A stretch of DNA of 38,038 nucleotides from Acidobacteriota bacterium (GCA_016178155.1 JACOTZ010000065.1:1-38038); one strand, 5' to 3'; shown: positions 29,552-38,038, numbered from the stretch's first letter. Made by a program: numbers and translations. The notes: generated by a model from the sequence alone, not told the origin.

Positions 29552-30682
29552 TTACAAATACACGCGCTTGACCCGCGAGCTGATCCCGCAAAGCACGCTG
29601 TAGGAGATGGTTCCCGCCAGTTTCGCGATCTCCTGGGCATCGATACGGATTGCGCCTTCGGCGCCGAGCAGGGTGACGGTATCGCCTTGCTTCAGCTCCG
29701 GACAATGGCTCGCATCGATGGTGGTGACGTCCATGGAAACGGCGCCGATGATGGGCGCGAGCCTGCCGCAGGCGATCACCTTGCCGCGATTGGACAGGCG
29801 GTGGGGAAGCCCGTCCGCGTAGCCCACCGCGAGCACGGCGATGCGCATGGGCCGCGGCGCGCGGAACATGCCGCCATAGCCGATGAGCGCGCCCGCGGGC
29901 ACGTCCTTGACCGTGAGCACCGCTGCCTTCCAGCTCATAACCGGTTTGACACTGAGCAGATTGAGCGGCGCCGGGCCGCGCGCTGGCGAGGTGTATCCGT
30001 AGACGGCGTGGCCGGGCCGCACCATATTGTGCCAGGCTTCCCGCCGGTCATAGGCAATGGCCCCGGTGCTGGAGGCGTGGCACAGCGCGGGCGCGATGCC
30101 TGCCTGCCGCAGATCGCTGCAGATCTGCGAGAAACATGCAACCTGTTCCTCGGTCTGGCGCGAGGTGAAATCGGACACCGAGGCAAAATGCGTCATCAAG
30201 CCTTCCAACTCGAGGGCGCGCGCCCTCGAGACGGCCTCAATGATCTCTCGGGACGGGCAGCGCGTGCCGAGCCGCCCCATCCCGCTGTCCACTTTGAGGT
30301 GGTAGCGCACCGGCTTGCCTGTGCGAAGGGCGAGCGCTTCCAGCTCGCTTACGTCCGCGAGCCCGTGCAGCACCGGCGTGAGATTGTGCTCGATCAACGC
30401 GAGCCGCCCCACGGGCAGAAAATCGGCCATCACCAGGATGCGGGTCCTGATTCCGGCGTCTCGCAGCGCCACACCTTCCTCGACGTTGCTGACCGCCAGC
30501 CAGCGGGCGCCCTCCTTTTGCAGGCGTTGCGAAACGGGCACGGCGCCGTGGCGGTAGGCGTCGGCCTTGACCACCGGCATGACTTCGATTGTCGGCCCGA
30601 CGACCTCCCGAACCGCGCGGAAGTTGGCTGCGATCTGGTCGAGCGAAACCTCCGCCCAGGAGCGGTAAGGGGACGTCGCCAT
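29552..30682 (-). CDS. alr: Alanine racemase
   Basis: PLP enzyme that makes D-alanine for peptidoglycan, 376 residues. The PLP lysine is K39 in VVKADAYRHG (family form VKANAYGHG), the second catalytic residue is Y269 in IGYGGMF, and other motifs are KVDSGMGRLG, VRPGHAVYGY and AVGYADG. The SMDM motif reads SMDV. The frame is open to 30832, but the ATG at 30682 has GGAG 5 nt upstream and begins at the family N-terminus. It starts 7 nt after the broken glycosyltransferase, so it seems to be the last gene of the polysaccharide operon. Confidence 0.95.
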   Translation of the reverse strand: MATSPYRSWAEVSLDQIAANFRAVREVVGPTIEVMPVVKADAYRHGAVPVSQRLQKEGARWLAVSNVEEGVALRDAGIRTRILVMADFLPVGRLALIEHNLTPVLHGLADVSELEALALRTGKPVRYHLKVDSGMGRLGTRCPSREIIEAVSRARALELEGLMTHFASVSDFTSRQTEEQVACFSQICSDLRQAGIAPALCHASSTGAIAYDRREAWHNMVRPGHAVYGYTSPARGPAPLNLLSVKPVMSWKAAVLTVKDVPAGALIGYGGMFRAPRPMRIAVLAVGYADGLPHRLSNRGKVIACGRLAPIIGAVSMDVTTIDASHCPELKQGDTVTLLGAEGAIRIDAQEIAKLAGTISYSVLCGISSRVKRVYL

Positions 30683-30689
30683 ATCTCCA

Positions 30690-31675
30690 TTATCCGGAGC
30701 GGCGCCGGGCCAATCCCGTGAGCAACGCTTCGTAGGCGTCGGTGACGGTCTCCCAGCTATACCGCTCGCGGACTCGCTCGAGGGCACGGGCGCGAAGCGC
30801 GTCGCGCTCCGGACCAGGCATGCGCAATGCAAACTCCAGTTGCTGTGCGAGATCGTCCCGGAAGGCCAGCCCGGCGCCGGCCGCGACCTCAGCGTTCTCG
30901 GGAGTGTCGAGGTAGAGCACGAGCGCGGCGCGGCCCATGGCTTCGACGAGCGCCGGGTGCGTGCCGCCGACTTCGGTGGCGTGGATGTAGGCGAAACAGT
31001 GGGACTGCAGCTCGCGATAGCCTTGCCCGTAGATCGCGCCCGGGATCACGACGCGGCTGTCACGCGTGTCGCGCACCGTCTCGATGTAGTCCTGCGCGTA
31101 CGGCGCGTCGCCCACCAGCACCAGCTTCTTCGAGGTCTCCACGCGCTCGAACGCCTCACGTACCAGCAACGCGTTATTCTCCGGCTCCAGCCGGCTGACG
31201 TAGAGGAAATACTCGTCCGGCTCGAGTCCCAGTTTGTCGAGAACTTCGCGCGACTGCACCCTGCCCGCGCCAGCCGCTCCGAGATCAGGTACCACGCGCG
31301 GCCGAGCGCATTCCACTTCTTGCGCTTGCGCTCCAGGCCGTCGACGTTCAGGGCGACGGGGATTCCGGACAGCCGGGGGAGGATTGTGAAAACAGCGTTC
31401 GCCGCATTGCAATAAAGCGCCACCTCGGCCCGGCGCACCAGCAGATGAAGCGTCGACACGAACGTATGCACGACCGTGTCGAAATATTTGTGCCGGATCG
31501 TCGGCAGCTGCACCAGCCGCGCGCCGAGATAGCTGCTCTCCCTGGACTGGGCACGGCAGTAGACGGTCACTTCGTGACCACGCTCGACCAGGCGGCGCGC
31601 AAGCTCTTCCGCGAAGGTTTCAAAACCGCCGTAGCGGGCGGGGATGCCTCTGGTGCCGAGAACGGCCAGTTTCAT
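30690..31675 (-). pseudogene. DUF1972-type GT4 glycosyltransferase, broken by internal deletion and frameshift
   Basis: The N-terminal half reads from the ATG at 31675: MKLAVLGTRGIPARYGGFE, the hallmark of DUF1972 rhamnosyl/glycosyltransferases, up to ISERLARAG (about residue 139, near 31262). The C-terminal half continues in another frame: REVLDKLGLEPDEYFLYVSR, then EPENNALLV and EVGGTHPALVEAMGRA, the GT4 nucleotide-sugar site, ending at 30690. Family members have about 35-45 residues between these two parts (a loop leading to an IPYGA-like motif). These are absent, so a deletion of roughly 110-130 bp that is not a multiple of three fits better than a single-base shift. The estimate is from memory of the family. 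It is in a GT operon, 7 nt from each neighbour. Confidence 0.85.
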
Positions 31676-31682
31676 GCGGCGG

Positions 31683-32732
31683 TCAGCCGCGCATCGCCTT
31701 GTGGTGCGCCATCACCCTCGCCGGTGGTTTCGGGGCGGGTTGGCTGGTGGGCTCGTAGGCGAACCAGCTCGCCATGTATTCATCGCTGGCACGGCGCCGG
31801 TTCATGATAGCCCGGCGCTTTTCGAGCACGCGGCGCCGGTTGCGCAGCACATAGTAGAAGGCCTTGAGCGACGTGTGCTCGCGTAGCACGCAGCAGCCGA
31901 GCACCAGGGCGTCACGGAGCGTGATGGAGAGCCAATTCCGCCGGTACAGATCGGCGGTCATGTTCTTCAGGCGCATGAGGAACCGGTTCTTCACCGAGTG
32001 CATGTTGATCTCGGGCGGCAGTGCGCGCCGGTTTCCCGGCAGCACGTTGCGCACGTGATAGCCGCGCGCCTGCGGCGTGTAGACGCAGCGCCACCCCAGC
32101 AGTTGCGCGCGCCAGGCGACATCGGCATCCTCGCGGTAGACGAAGAAGTCAGGATCGAAAAACTCGCCGTTGAGCGATACGTCCTCGATCATCGAGCGCC
32201 GGTAGAGAGCGGCGGCGGCCGTGGCGCCGAAGACATATTCGTAATTCAGGTAGTGGCCGTTGTCTACCTCCTGGCTGCCGCGGTCGAGATGGCGCAGCAT
32301 GGGCGTGAAGTAGATGCCCGTCGAGTCTACCAGCGGCTTCTCGGGAAGATCGAAGTTGGAGCGGATGGTAAGCAGCTTTCCACAAGCGGCGCCGACCAGT
32401 GGATCGATGCCGCCGGCATCCACCAGCGCGTCGATGAAGCCCGGCAGCAGGAGAACGTCGGGGTTGAGGGTGAGAATCCAAGCACCGCTGGAAAGTCGGA
32501 TGGCTTGGTTCTGCGCGGCCGCGAACCCGATATTATCACGGTTATAAACAATGTGGCAGCGATCTTCGAACTGCTCGAGAATGTCGATTGTCCCATCAGT
32601 CGAGCCGTTATCAACGATGATGATCTCTTTGGGCTCGTACTGCTGGTCGAGCACCGACTCCAGGCAGCGCTTGATGAAACGGCCGCTGTTGTAGGTGACG
32701 ATAGTGACCGATACGAAGTCTTTGCGGGCCAT
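31683..32732 (-). CDS. Glycosyltransferase family 2 (rhamnosyltransferase-like)
   Basis: A 349-residue GT-A enzyme that probably adds a sugar to a lipid-linked oligosaccharide on the cytoplasmic face. Motifs: VTIVTYNSGRFIKRCLESV (9-27), IIIVDNGSTDGT (37-48), NIGFAAAQNQAI, the DxD-like NPD at 90-92 and the acceptor-site acidic cluster VYREDADVAW. The C-terminal 100 residues are basic (NRRRVLEKRRAIMNRRR) and may contact membrane. No Shine-Dalgarno is visible; the leader is A-rich on this strand. The gene lies 41 nt after the preceding GT2 and 7 nt before the broken GT4. Confidence 0.93.
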   Translation of the reverse strand: MARKDFVSVTIVTYNSGRFIKRCLESVLDQQYEPKEIIIVDNGSTDGTIDILEQFEDRCHIVYNRDNIGFAAAQNQAIRLSSGAWILTLNPDVLLLPGFIDALVDAGGIDPLVGAACGKLLTIRSNFDLPEKPLVDSTGIYFTPMLRHLDRGSQEVDNGHYLNYEYVFGATAAAALYRRSMIEDVSLNGEFFDPDFFVYREDADVAWRAQLLGWRCVYTPQARGYHVRNVLPGNRRALPPEINMHSVKNRFLMRLKNMTADLYRRNWLSITLRDALVLGCCVLREHTSLKAFYYVLRNRRRVLEKRRAIMNRRRASDEYMASWFAYEPTSQPAPKPPARVMAHHKAMRG

Positions 32733-32773
32733 GTAACGGGTCTTTTTTTTGAAATTTTTTTTTGCTTACCGCT

Positions 32774-33736
32774 TCATCCTGCCGCCGTGCCTGCTCCTCC
32801 ACCACTCACCGCCGACATGCGTGCCGCCCGTTCATGCGAGGACGCGCCGCCGTTACTGAGGCACTTTGCCGCAGCCCAAATAACTCTACTATAAACTGCA
32901 AGGGGCGTCACGCTCCTCGCACGAACTGCCTCGATTGCAGCTCGAGGAAAGCAGGCCAGCGTCACGCCCAAACTCGCAACCAGCCGGCCCCGTGCCGGGA
33001 AATGCTTCGACACGTACTTTAGGAGATTAACATACCAGTAAGTCTGTCGCTCTTCCCATGAGAGTCCGCGGACGGAATGCCCGCCCGCGTGCTCGGCGGC
33101 GACCTGGGAGACGTACGCGATACCATAGCCCAGGTCGCGCAGGCGTTTGCAGAAATCGACATCCTCAAACCACACCGGCGCGAAAGACTCATCAAAGCCG
33201 CCCGCCGCGCGCCAGGCCTCGCGCGCGATCAGGAGGAACGCCCCGGAAGGCTGCTCGACCCGGTCACCGCTATGCGCGCCGCGATACCGCCGGTTGACCG
33301 GATTGCCGGGCCAGAACCGATTCACCGCGAGCGCCTCGAATGCCAGCGTCCATGGGGTCGGAAGCGTCCTCAAATGGAAGTCATCCCGCGCCTGCCCGCG
33401 GGAGTCTACGAGCCGGCCCGTGGCAGCGCCCACGGGTCCGTTACACGCATCCAGCAGACCGGCCACCGGGCCACACAGCACCACATCGGGGTTGAGCACT
33501 AGCACGTGTGAAGTGCCAAGCTGTTCGATCCCCTGGTTCACGGCCGCGGCAAAGCCGATGTTGTCGCGATTGGCAATGAGCCGAACGGCAGGACGCCGGC
33601 GCACCTGATCCGCCGTGCCGTCTGCCGATGCGTTGTCGATGACCAGCACCGTGGCGTCCGGCACGACCGCGCAGGCATGGAGGCAGCGGCCGATCACCTC
33701 CTCCGAGTTATGCGTCACGATGACGATGCCCAGCAT
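32774..33736 (-). CDS. Glycosyltransferase family 2
   Basis: A 320-residue GT-A protein, rhamnosyltransferase-like. It has LGIVIVTHNSEEVIGRCL at the start, VLVIDNASADGT, NIGFAAAVNQGI, the NPD metal/nucleotide motif in VLVLNPDVVL and WFEDVDFCKRLRDLGYG. The C-terminal 35 residues are low-complexity (SSHERAARMSAVSGGGAG). Its ATG directly follows the TGA of the preceding GT2 with no gap, so the two are translationally coupled. Confidence 0.93.
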   Translation of the reverse strand: MLGIVIVTHNSEEVIGRCLHACAVVPDATVLVIDNASADGTADQVRRRPAVRLIANRDNIGFAAAVNQGIEQLGTSHVLVLNPDVVLCGPVAGLLDACNGPVGAATGRLVDSRGQARDDFHLRTLPTPWTLAFEALAVNRFWPGNPVNRRYRGAHSGDRVEQPSGAFLLIAREAWRAAGGFDESFAPVWFEDVDFCKRLRDLGYGIAYVSQVAAEHAGGHSVRGLSWEERQTYWYVNLLKYVSKHFPARGRLVASLGVTLACFPRAAIEAVRARSVTPLAVYSRVIWAAAKCLSNGGASSHERAARMSAVSGGGAGTAAG

Positions 33737-34720
33737 TCAGAACCGCGCGCGCGTGAGCCGGAAGTACCAGCGCCAGTACGGATCAAAGCCGGCCTCCCGC
33801 TGCAGGTCGAGGATCTGCTGCTCGCTGCGCGCGAGGACCTCCCCGACGGACTTCGCTCCGGCCCGGCGCTCGCGGCGGAGCAGCCGGAGTCCTTCTATTT
33901 TCCCACGTAGGTAAGCCAGCCCGCTGCCATGCCGCAACGCCACTAGCCCCCACAAGCCCTGCCCGACCGCAATTGGCCAGCCATAGTGCCGCCAGCTTTT
34001 GGCCGGATAATGACGTGCGACCAGCAACAACTGGTTTCTCGCGATCTGTCTTACAGTTCGCGGATGCCAGCGCCCCAGCGTGGCGCTGCCCGCATGCCAC
34101 GCGACCGCCTCCGGCACATAGCGGCCGCTGTAGCCGTTCGACGCACACCGCAATCCAAAATCCACATCCTCCAGGTACGATTCGAACGCCTCCTCGAGCG
34201 TCCCAAGGCGGCGAAACAGCTCGCTGCGGAACACCGCCGCGGTCATGGGCGCGAACTCGACCTCCCGCGGCTGATTCCACACTGCCGCGTCCGGGCGCCC
34301 GCTGCCGCACCGCCAGGCGCATGCCGCGCGGGAGAGTGCATCAAAGGCGCCGTCGAGACGGCCGCTCCCGTCCATTCGAAGCACCTTACCGCAGGCAAAC
34401 CAAACCTTGTCGGCGGCGAACGCTGCGGCGAGCCGCTCGAGCCAGTCCGGCGCGAGGACCACATCGTTGTTGAGAATCGCTACCAGCGGTGTGCGGCAAA
34501 GCTCGATCCCGCGGTTCACGGCGGCTGCAAAGCCCCGGTTTTCCGGCAGCGGAACCACCTCGGCGCCGCGCGCCTCGCCCTCTTCCCGGGAGCCGTCGCT
34601 CGAGCCGTTGTCCACAACCACGACACGCGTGAGCGGGCGCGTCTGCGCACGGAGTTGCTCCAGAAGGCGGACGAGCAGTTCACGGCCGTTCCAGTTCGGG
34701 ATGACGGCCGTGACTTCCAT
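33737..34720 (-). CDS. Glycosyltransferase family 2
   Basis: A 327-residue GT-A protein. MEVTAVIPNWNGRELL at the start, VVVVDNGSSDGS, NRGFAAAVNRGI, the metal site in AILNNDVVLAPDWL and ESYLEDVDFGLRC identify the family. Its C-terminal half contains a weakly hydrophobic segment (WPIAVGQGLWGLVAL) that may lie on the membrane. It begins 3 nt after the polyprenyl-type GT2 and abuts the next GT2. Confidence 0.93.
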   Translation of the reverse strand: MEVTAVIPNWNGRELLVRLLEQLRAQTRPLTRVVVVDNGSSDGSREEGEARGAEVVPLPENRGFAAAVNRGIELCRTPLVAILNNDVVLAPDWLERLAAAFAADKVWFACGKVLRMDGSGRLDGAFDALSRAACAWRCGSGRPDAAVWNQPREVEFAPMTAAVFRSELFRRLGTLEEAFESYLEDVDFGLRCASNGYSGRYVPEAVAWHAGSATLGRWHPRTVRQIARNQLLLVARHYPAKSWRHYGWPIAVGQGLWGLVALRHGSGLAYLRGKIEGLRLLRRERRAGAKSVGEVLARSEQQILDLQREAGFDPYWRWYFRLTRARF

Positions 34721-34723
34721 GAG

Positions 34724-35416
34724 CTAGCGCTTTCGCCGCGGCGTGAAACGCTTCTTCACGAGAAACCAGAGATTATAGAAGCCGTCCCGCCAGGGGTTCA
34801 GCTTGATTTCCCCCATCCGCGACGAATACTGAATCGAGATCTCGGCGAAGCGCACCCTCGCGTTCTTCAGTGCCTCGATCTTGATCTCTTCGGAAAACGC
34901 CATACTATCGGACTCGAGCGTCATGTCTTTGAGAATGGCGCGGCGGAAAACCCACATGCCCGACTGGGAATCGCGCACCCAGCGGAAGTAAAGCAGCGAC
35001 ATCGCCACCGAGAGCACCAGGTTGCCGAGCTTGTGCTTGAAGCTCATGGCGTGCCGGTCGCGAATGGGAAAGCGCGAGGCGCTCAGGAAATCGACTTCCA
35101 GATGCCGGAAAGCTTCGAGGAGATAGGAGATGGCGTCGGGCGGGTAGCTGTGGTCGCCGTCGAGCGTGACAATCACGTCGCCCTTCGCGCAGGAAAACCC
35201 TTTCTTGTAGCTGCGGCCGTATCCGCGGACATCCTCGCGGATCAACTCGGCGCCGAATCCGCGTGCTATCTCCGAAGTCCGGTCCGTAGACCCGTTGTCC
35301 ACGACAATCACCTGGTCGACGAACGCGGGCATGCGCCTGAGCACCTGTTCGATCCCCTGCTCTTCGTTGAGGCAGGGAATGATCACCGTGATCGTCTGGC
35401 CGTTATACATCGGCAT
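34724..35416 (-). CDS. Glycosyltransferase family 2, DPM1/polyprenyl-phosphate type
   Basis: A 230-residue enzyme of the dolichyl-phosphate mannosyltransferase-like group, which transfers a sugar to a polyprenyl phosphate. It has ITVIIPCLNEEQGIEQVL, VIVVDNGSTDRTSE, the metal site VTLDGDHSYPPDAI and DSQSGMWVFRR, the typical GT2-DPM1 landmarks. There is no C-terminal membrane domain, so it is the short soluble form. The ATG at 35410 is an alternative to 35416. It is the first gene of the tight minus-strand GT run ending in alr. Confidence 0.92.
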   Translation of the reverse strand: MPMYNGQTITVIIPCLNEEQGIEQVLRRMPAFVDQVIVVDNGSTDRTSEIARGFGAELIREDVRGYGRSYKKGFSCAKGDVIVTLDGDHSYPPDAISYLLEAFRHLEVDFLSASRFPIRDRHAMSFKHKLGNLVLSVAMSLLYFRWVRDSQSGMWVFRRAILKDMTLESDSMAFSEEIKIEALKNARVRFAEISIQYSSRMGEIKLNPWRDGFYNLWFLVKKRFTPRRKR

Positions 35417-35672
35417 CAGCCAGGCAGCTCTGCCCCGGGCCTGAAGAGGTCAGGATCATTGCATTCTTTGGACCGCTCGGCGGGGCTGCGGCGCAGGCAA
35501 CCGTATCCCCTTTACCGGGCAACGCATGCGGTTACTGAATCCCGGGTTGCAGGACGACGCCGCCCCTACAGGCACCCTGACGCCATTACACCGGCGCACC
35601 TGTGTCGATATCGTCGCGGTGATTTCTTATTGTACGGGCTTGCACCGGGGTTCCACCCGCTATCATGGAGGC

Positions 35673-36176
35673 ATGCGGTTTCCCCTTCTCACTCTGACGC
35701 TTGCGGCTGCCGGTTTGGCCGCTGCGCCCAAGAGCGCTGAGGTCGCGCGGGTGCATCGTATCTATATCCTGCCCATGACCCAGGCGCTCGATCAGTACAT
35801 CGCCAGCCGGCTCACCCGCTCCACGCACTTCCAGGTGGTCACCGATCCCCAGGCCGCCGAGGCGGTTTTCACCGACCGCATCGGTGAGGCTCTCGACGCG
35901 AAGCTCGCGGAGCTGTACCCGAAACCGGAAGTCAGTCAAGAAAAAGACGAGGCGGCCGAAAAAGAACGCCCGGCCGAAGTGCAGCGCGAAGAGGAGCGCC
36001 TGGTCCGCTTCAGCAGTTTCGGCCGCGGAAGAGGCAACGTGTTCCTGGTTGATCCCAAAGCACAAAAGGTGCTTTGGTCGAACTACGTCCGCCCGCGCAA
36101 TTCCTCTCCCGACGAATTGGACCGGGTGGCGGAAACCATCGTCAAGCGGCTCGAACGCGACGCCGCAGCGAAGTGA
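35673..36176 (+). CDS. Small secreted charged protein of unknown function
   Basis: A 167-residue protein with a signal peptide (residues 1-18, ending AGLAAA). After VHRIYILPMTQALDQYIASRL there is a region of Glu/Lys/Arg-rich low complexity (about 95-115, KDEAAEKERPAEVQREEER) and then RFSSFGRGRGNVFLVDPKAQKVLW. I recognise no named domain; the layout resembles short Acidobacteriota exported proteins in which a strand-helix module precedes a charged linker. A frame open from 35526 has no signal peptide at its start, so the ATG at 35673 is chosen, with GGAGG just before it. It lies alone on the plus strand inside the GT cluster and its 3' end overlaps the GT2-GT4 fusion gene by 94 nt, tail to tail. 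Confidence 0.72.
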   Translation: MRFPLLTLTLAAAGLAAAPKSAEVARVHRIYILPMTQALDQYIASRLTRSTHFQVVTDPQAAEAVFTDRIGEALDAKLAELYPKPEVSQEKDEAAEKERPAEVQREEERLVRFSSFGRGRGNVFLVDPKAQKVLWSNYVRPRNSSPDELDRVAETIVKRLERDAAAK

Positions 36177-38038
36177 CCGGATGAGCCGCGTCGCTTGCGC
36201 GCGACGGCGGCACGATACGAAATTTCGAGCCGGCGCGTCATCGCAGTCATATCGAAGGTACTGACCACCAACGCACGAGCCCGCACCGCCATCGCCCGGG
36301 CACTTTCGGGTTTTTCGAACAGATCGATGATCCTGTCCGCAAACTCGGCGGGATCGTCGGCAAGCGCGCAAACCTCACCGTCGGCGACGGCCAGGCCCTC
36401 GGCGCCCACCCGTGTCGACACCACGGGAATGCCGGCGGAAAACGCCTCCAACAACTTCACGCGCATGCCCGACCCGCTCAGCACCGGGCACACAAAAACC
36501 CCATAACGCCCGAGCGGCTCCCGCACATCCTCGACGAAGCCGCGAACCTCTATTGCGTCCACTGCGCCGGCGGGAAACGAGTGCGACGGCGGAGGGTCCG
36601 AGCCGACGACGATCAGGCGCGCCTCGGGGCGGCGCTTCCGTACACGCGGAAGCACCTGGCGCGCAAACCAATCGAGCGCTTCCAGATTCGGCAGGTGACG
36701 AAAACTGCCGAGAAACAGCATGGTCAGCGGCTCCCGGCCCGCCGGGCGGAACTCATACCGGCTGGTATCGATCCCCGCCCGCAGATCCTCGTCGATCCTG
36801 CCTTCCAGTTGCGGCAGGAACGAAAGCACGTATCCGGAGTTCTCGCGGCTGCACACCTGGACGCGGTCCAGACGCGGCAGCATCCGCAACTCGTAATGCA
36901 GGCCGCGCAAGTATTCGAAACCGGCCTTGAGCCGCTTGAAGATGCCGCGCATATGGGCGAGCTGCCGGCTGACCGACTGGAAATAGATATCGTGCTCGAA
37001 CAGGATGCACGGAATGCGGTCGAACTGTCCGGCGTACTGGGCCATCGGCAGGTATTCAAGCTGCACGACGTCAATCTTCTGTGTATACGTCTGCCGGTGT
37101 ATCAGCCACTCGAGGTCGTCATTGCCGTACTCAGACACCGCGTGCGGCGTCATGGACCCGAGCGCGTGAGGCCTTCCTTGCATGCGCACCAGGAAGCCGG
37201 CGGATGCGCACTGCCGCACAAGACCATCATGCGCCGGGATCTCGTGTGGAAAGTCGACCAGCACGATCAGGTGCAGATCGGTAAGGCCGGCGAGGACCGT
37301 CGAGGTCTGGAACATAAAGACGCCGCCACCGTGCACCGGCGGGCAGATCGGATACGGCGAGACGAAAAGCACGCCGAGGCGCTCGGGCTCGGGCTCGAGC
37401 GCCGCGAAACGGTCGCGAAAATAGCCGCCGAGCGGGCGGCGCAACGCCTCGGTGTCGCTGACCACCGCCGTGGAGCGAGCCCGTGCGCGGCATCGCAGGG
37501 CGCGCGGCAACCGCAGGCAGGCACGCCACAGTCCGCCAAAAGTGGCGCGTTCCGGAGAGTCGCCGAAAAAGGCGCTTACCAGGCTCTCCGTGAATGTGTA
37601 GGCGAAGTGCCCCGCGAGGCGGCGCCAGTCGTGCATGTTCTTCCAGGCAAAGAGAATGAAATTCTTCTGTAACACCGTCTGGATGCGGCGCTCACTGTAA
37701 TGCTTGCCGATCGTGCCCCGGTGCTCGTGATAGACGATGCTCGCGGGCTGGTAGAGTACCTTCCAGCCGCGCTTCCAGGCGAGAAATCCGAGGTCGGTAT
37801 CCTCGAGGTAAAAAGGCGCAAATAATGAGTCGAACCCGCCGAGTTCGAGGAATTTGCCGCGATCGAATGCGCAGGAACCGCCACCGCCGTAGAAACACGG
37901 AAACAGCTCCGATACGTGGTCATCGACGCGGTGCCGGACGCGCAGCCGCCCGCCGGCCCACCGGCCCTGTGTCAGGCCGGTCTCCTCGCGGACCTTATTC
38001 GCATCGCTAAAGAAGATCTGACAGGAAACAGCGAATAC
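36083..38038 (-). CDS. GT2-GT4 glycosyltransferase fusion (5' end outside window)
   Basis: Bifunctional glycosyltransferase, 651 visible residues. Residues 1-135 are the C-terminal part of a GT2 domain: GGGGSCAFDRGKFLELGG, FAPFYLEDTDLGFLAWKRGW, VYHEHRGTIGK. The frame runs without stop into a helical linker and then a GT4 domain with VLFVSPYPICPPVHGGG, FEHDIYFQS, TMLFLGSFRHLPNLEALDWF and CPVLSGSGMRVKLLEAFSAG, the nucleotide-sugar site. An internal GTG at 37675 is not needed. The last 45 residues (after RAAVARKRRG) are basic and serine-rich, do not look like family sequence, and lie antisense to the charged secreted protein gene, so the natural stop may have been lost. The N-terminal GT2 catalytic half lies beyond the right edge. 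Confidence 0.88.
   Translation of the reverse strand, partial: VFAVSCQIFFSDANKVREETGLTQGRWAGGRLRVRHRVDDHVSELFPCFYGGGGSCAFDRGKFLELGGFDSLFAPFYLEDTDLGFLAWKRGWKVLYQPASIVYHEHRGTIGKHYSERRIQTVLQKNFILFAWKNMHDWRRLAGHFAYTFTESLVSAFFGDSPERATFGGLWRACLRLPRALRCRARARSTAVVSDTEALRRPLGGYFRDRFAALEPEPERLGVLFVSPYPICPPVHGGGVFMFQTSTVLAGLTDLHLIVLVDFPHEIPAHDGLVRQCASAGFLVRMQGRPHALGSMTPHAVSEYGNDDLEWLIHRQTYTQKIDVVQLEYLPMAQYAGQFDRIPCILFEHDIYFQSVSRQLAHMRGIFKRLKAGFEYLRGLHYELRMLPRLDRVQVCSRENSGYVLSFLPQLEGRIDEDLRAGIDTSRYEFRPAGREPLTMLFLGSFRHLPNLEALDWFARQVLPRVRKRRPEARLIVVGSDPPPSHSFPAGAVDAIEVRGFVEDVREPLGRYGVFVCPVLSGSGMRVKLLEAFSAGIPVVSTRVGAEGLAVADGEVCALADDPAEFADRIIDLFEKPESARAMAVRARALVVSTFDMTAMTRRLEISYRAAVARKRRGSSGHFAAASRSSRLTMVSATRSNSSGEELRGRT

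Noticed and set aside
30690-31675. Programmed ribosomal frameshift in the GT4 gene
   Set aside because: No slippery sequence is visible at the junction, and a block of family residues is missing, which frameshifting would not explain.

Overview
The window looks like a chromosomal segment of an Acidobacteriota bacterium, most likely from the Solibacter/Bryobacter side of the phylum. This is an inference from gene content: two Oar-type TonB-dependent receptors with an N-terminal carboxypeptidase-regulatory-like domain, a DUF1800/DUF1501 secreted pair, a Tat-exported Gfo/Idh/MocA oxidoreductase, a cytochrome b fused to two c-type haem domains, and GC-rich coding DNA. No database search was possible.

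Left part (1-14.6 kb): a TonB receptor cut by the left edge; a Rieske / cytochrome b-c pair whose Rieske subunit seems to have lost its C-terminus; a small alpha/beta hydrolase; a secreted Gfo/Idh/MocA protein divergent from a secreted PQQ-type beta-propeller; a complete 1121-residue TonB receptor; and a second Gfo/Idh/MocA oxidoreductase divergent from an MFS transporter. Together these suggest uptake and oxidation of sugars or sugar acids linked to a bc-type respiratory complex.

Middle (14.7-23.6 kb): a VapBC toxin-antitoxin pair with a repeated TATGCA operator; a compact operon of a DJ-1/PfpI protein, an ABC ATPase and an ABC-2 permease fused to an amidohydrolase-like domain that lacks its metal-binding residues; a repeat-bearing intergenic region; the DUF1800/DUF1501 pair; a dienelactone hydrolase; and tRNA-Gly(GCC).

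Replication block (23.6-29.5 kb): dnaA, dnaN and gyrB in order on the plus strand with no recF between dnaN and gyrB. DnaA-box-like 9-mers occur both just before dnaA, phased at 11 bp, and in the 613-bp dnaA-dnaN gap. This is probably the chromosomal origin.

Right part (29.5-38 kb): on the minus strand, a surface-polysaccharide glycosyltransferase run (four GT2 proteins, one broken DUF1972-type GT4, and a GT2-GT4 fusion cut by the right edge) that ends in alanine racemase. A small secreted charged protein sits on the opposite strand inside it.

The most unusual items are the permease/pseudo-amidohydrolase fusion operon, the two damaged genes (Rieske and GT4), the phased DnaA boxes, and several genes with a -10 hexamer only 7-11 nt before the start codon, which suggests leaderless transcripts.
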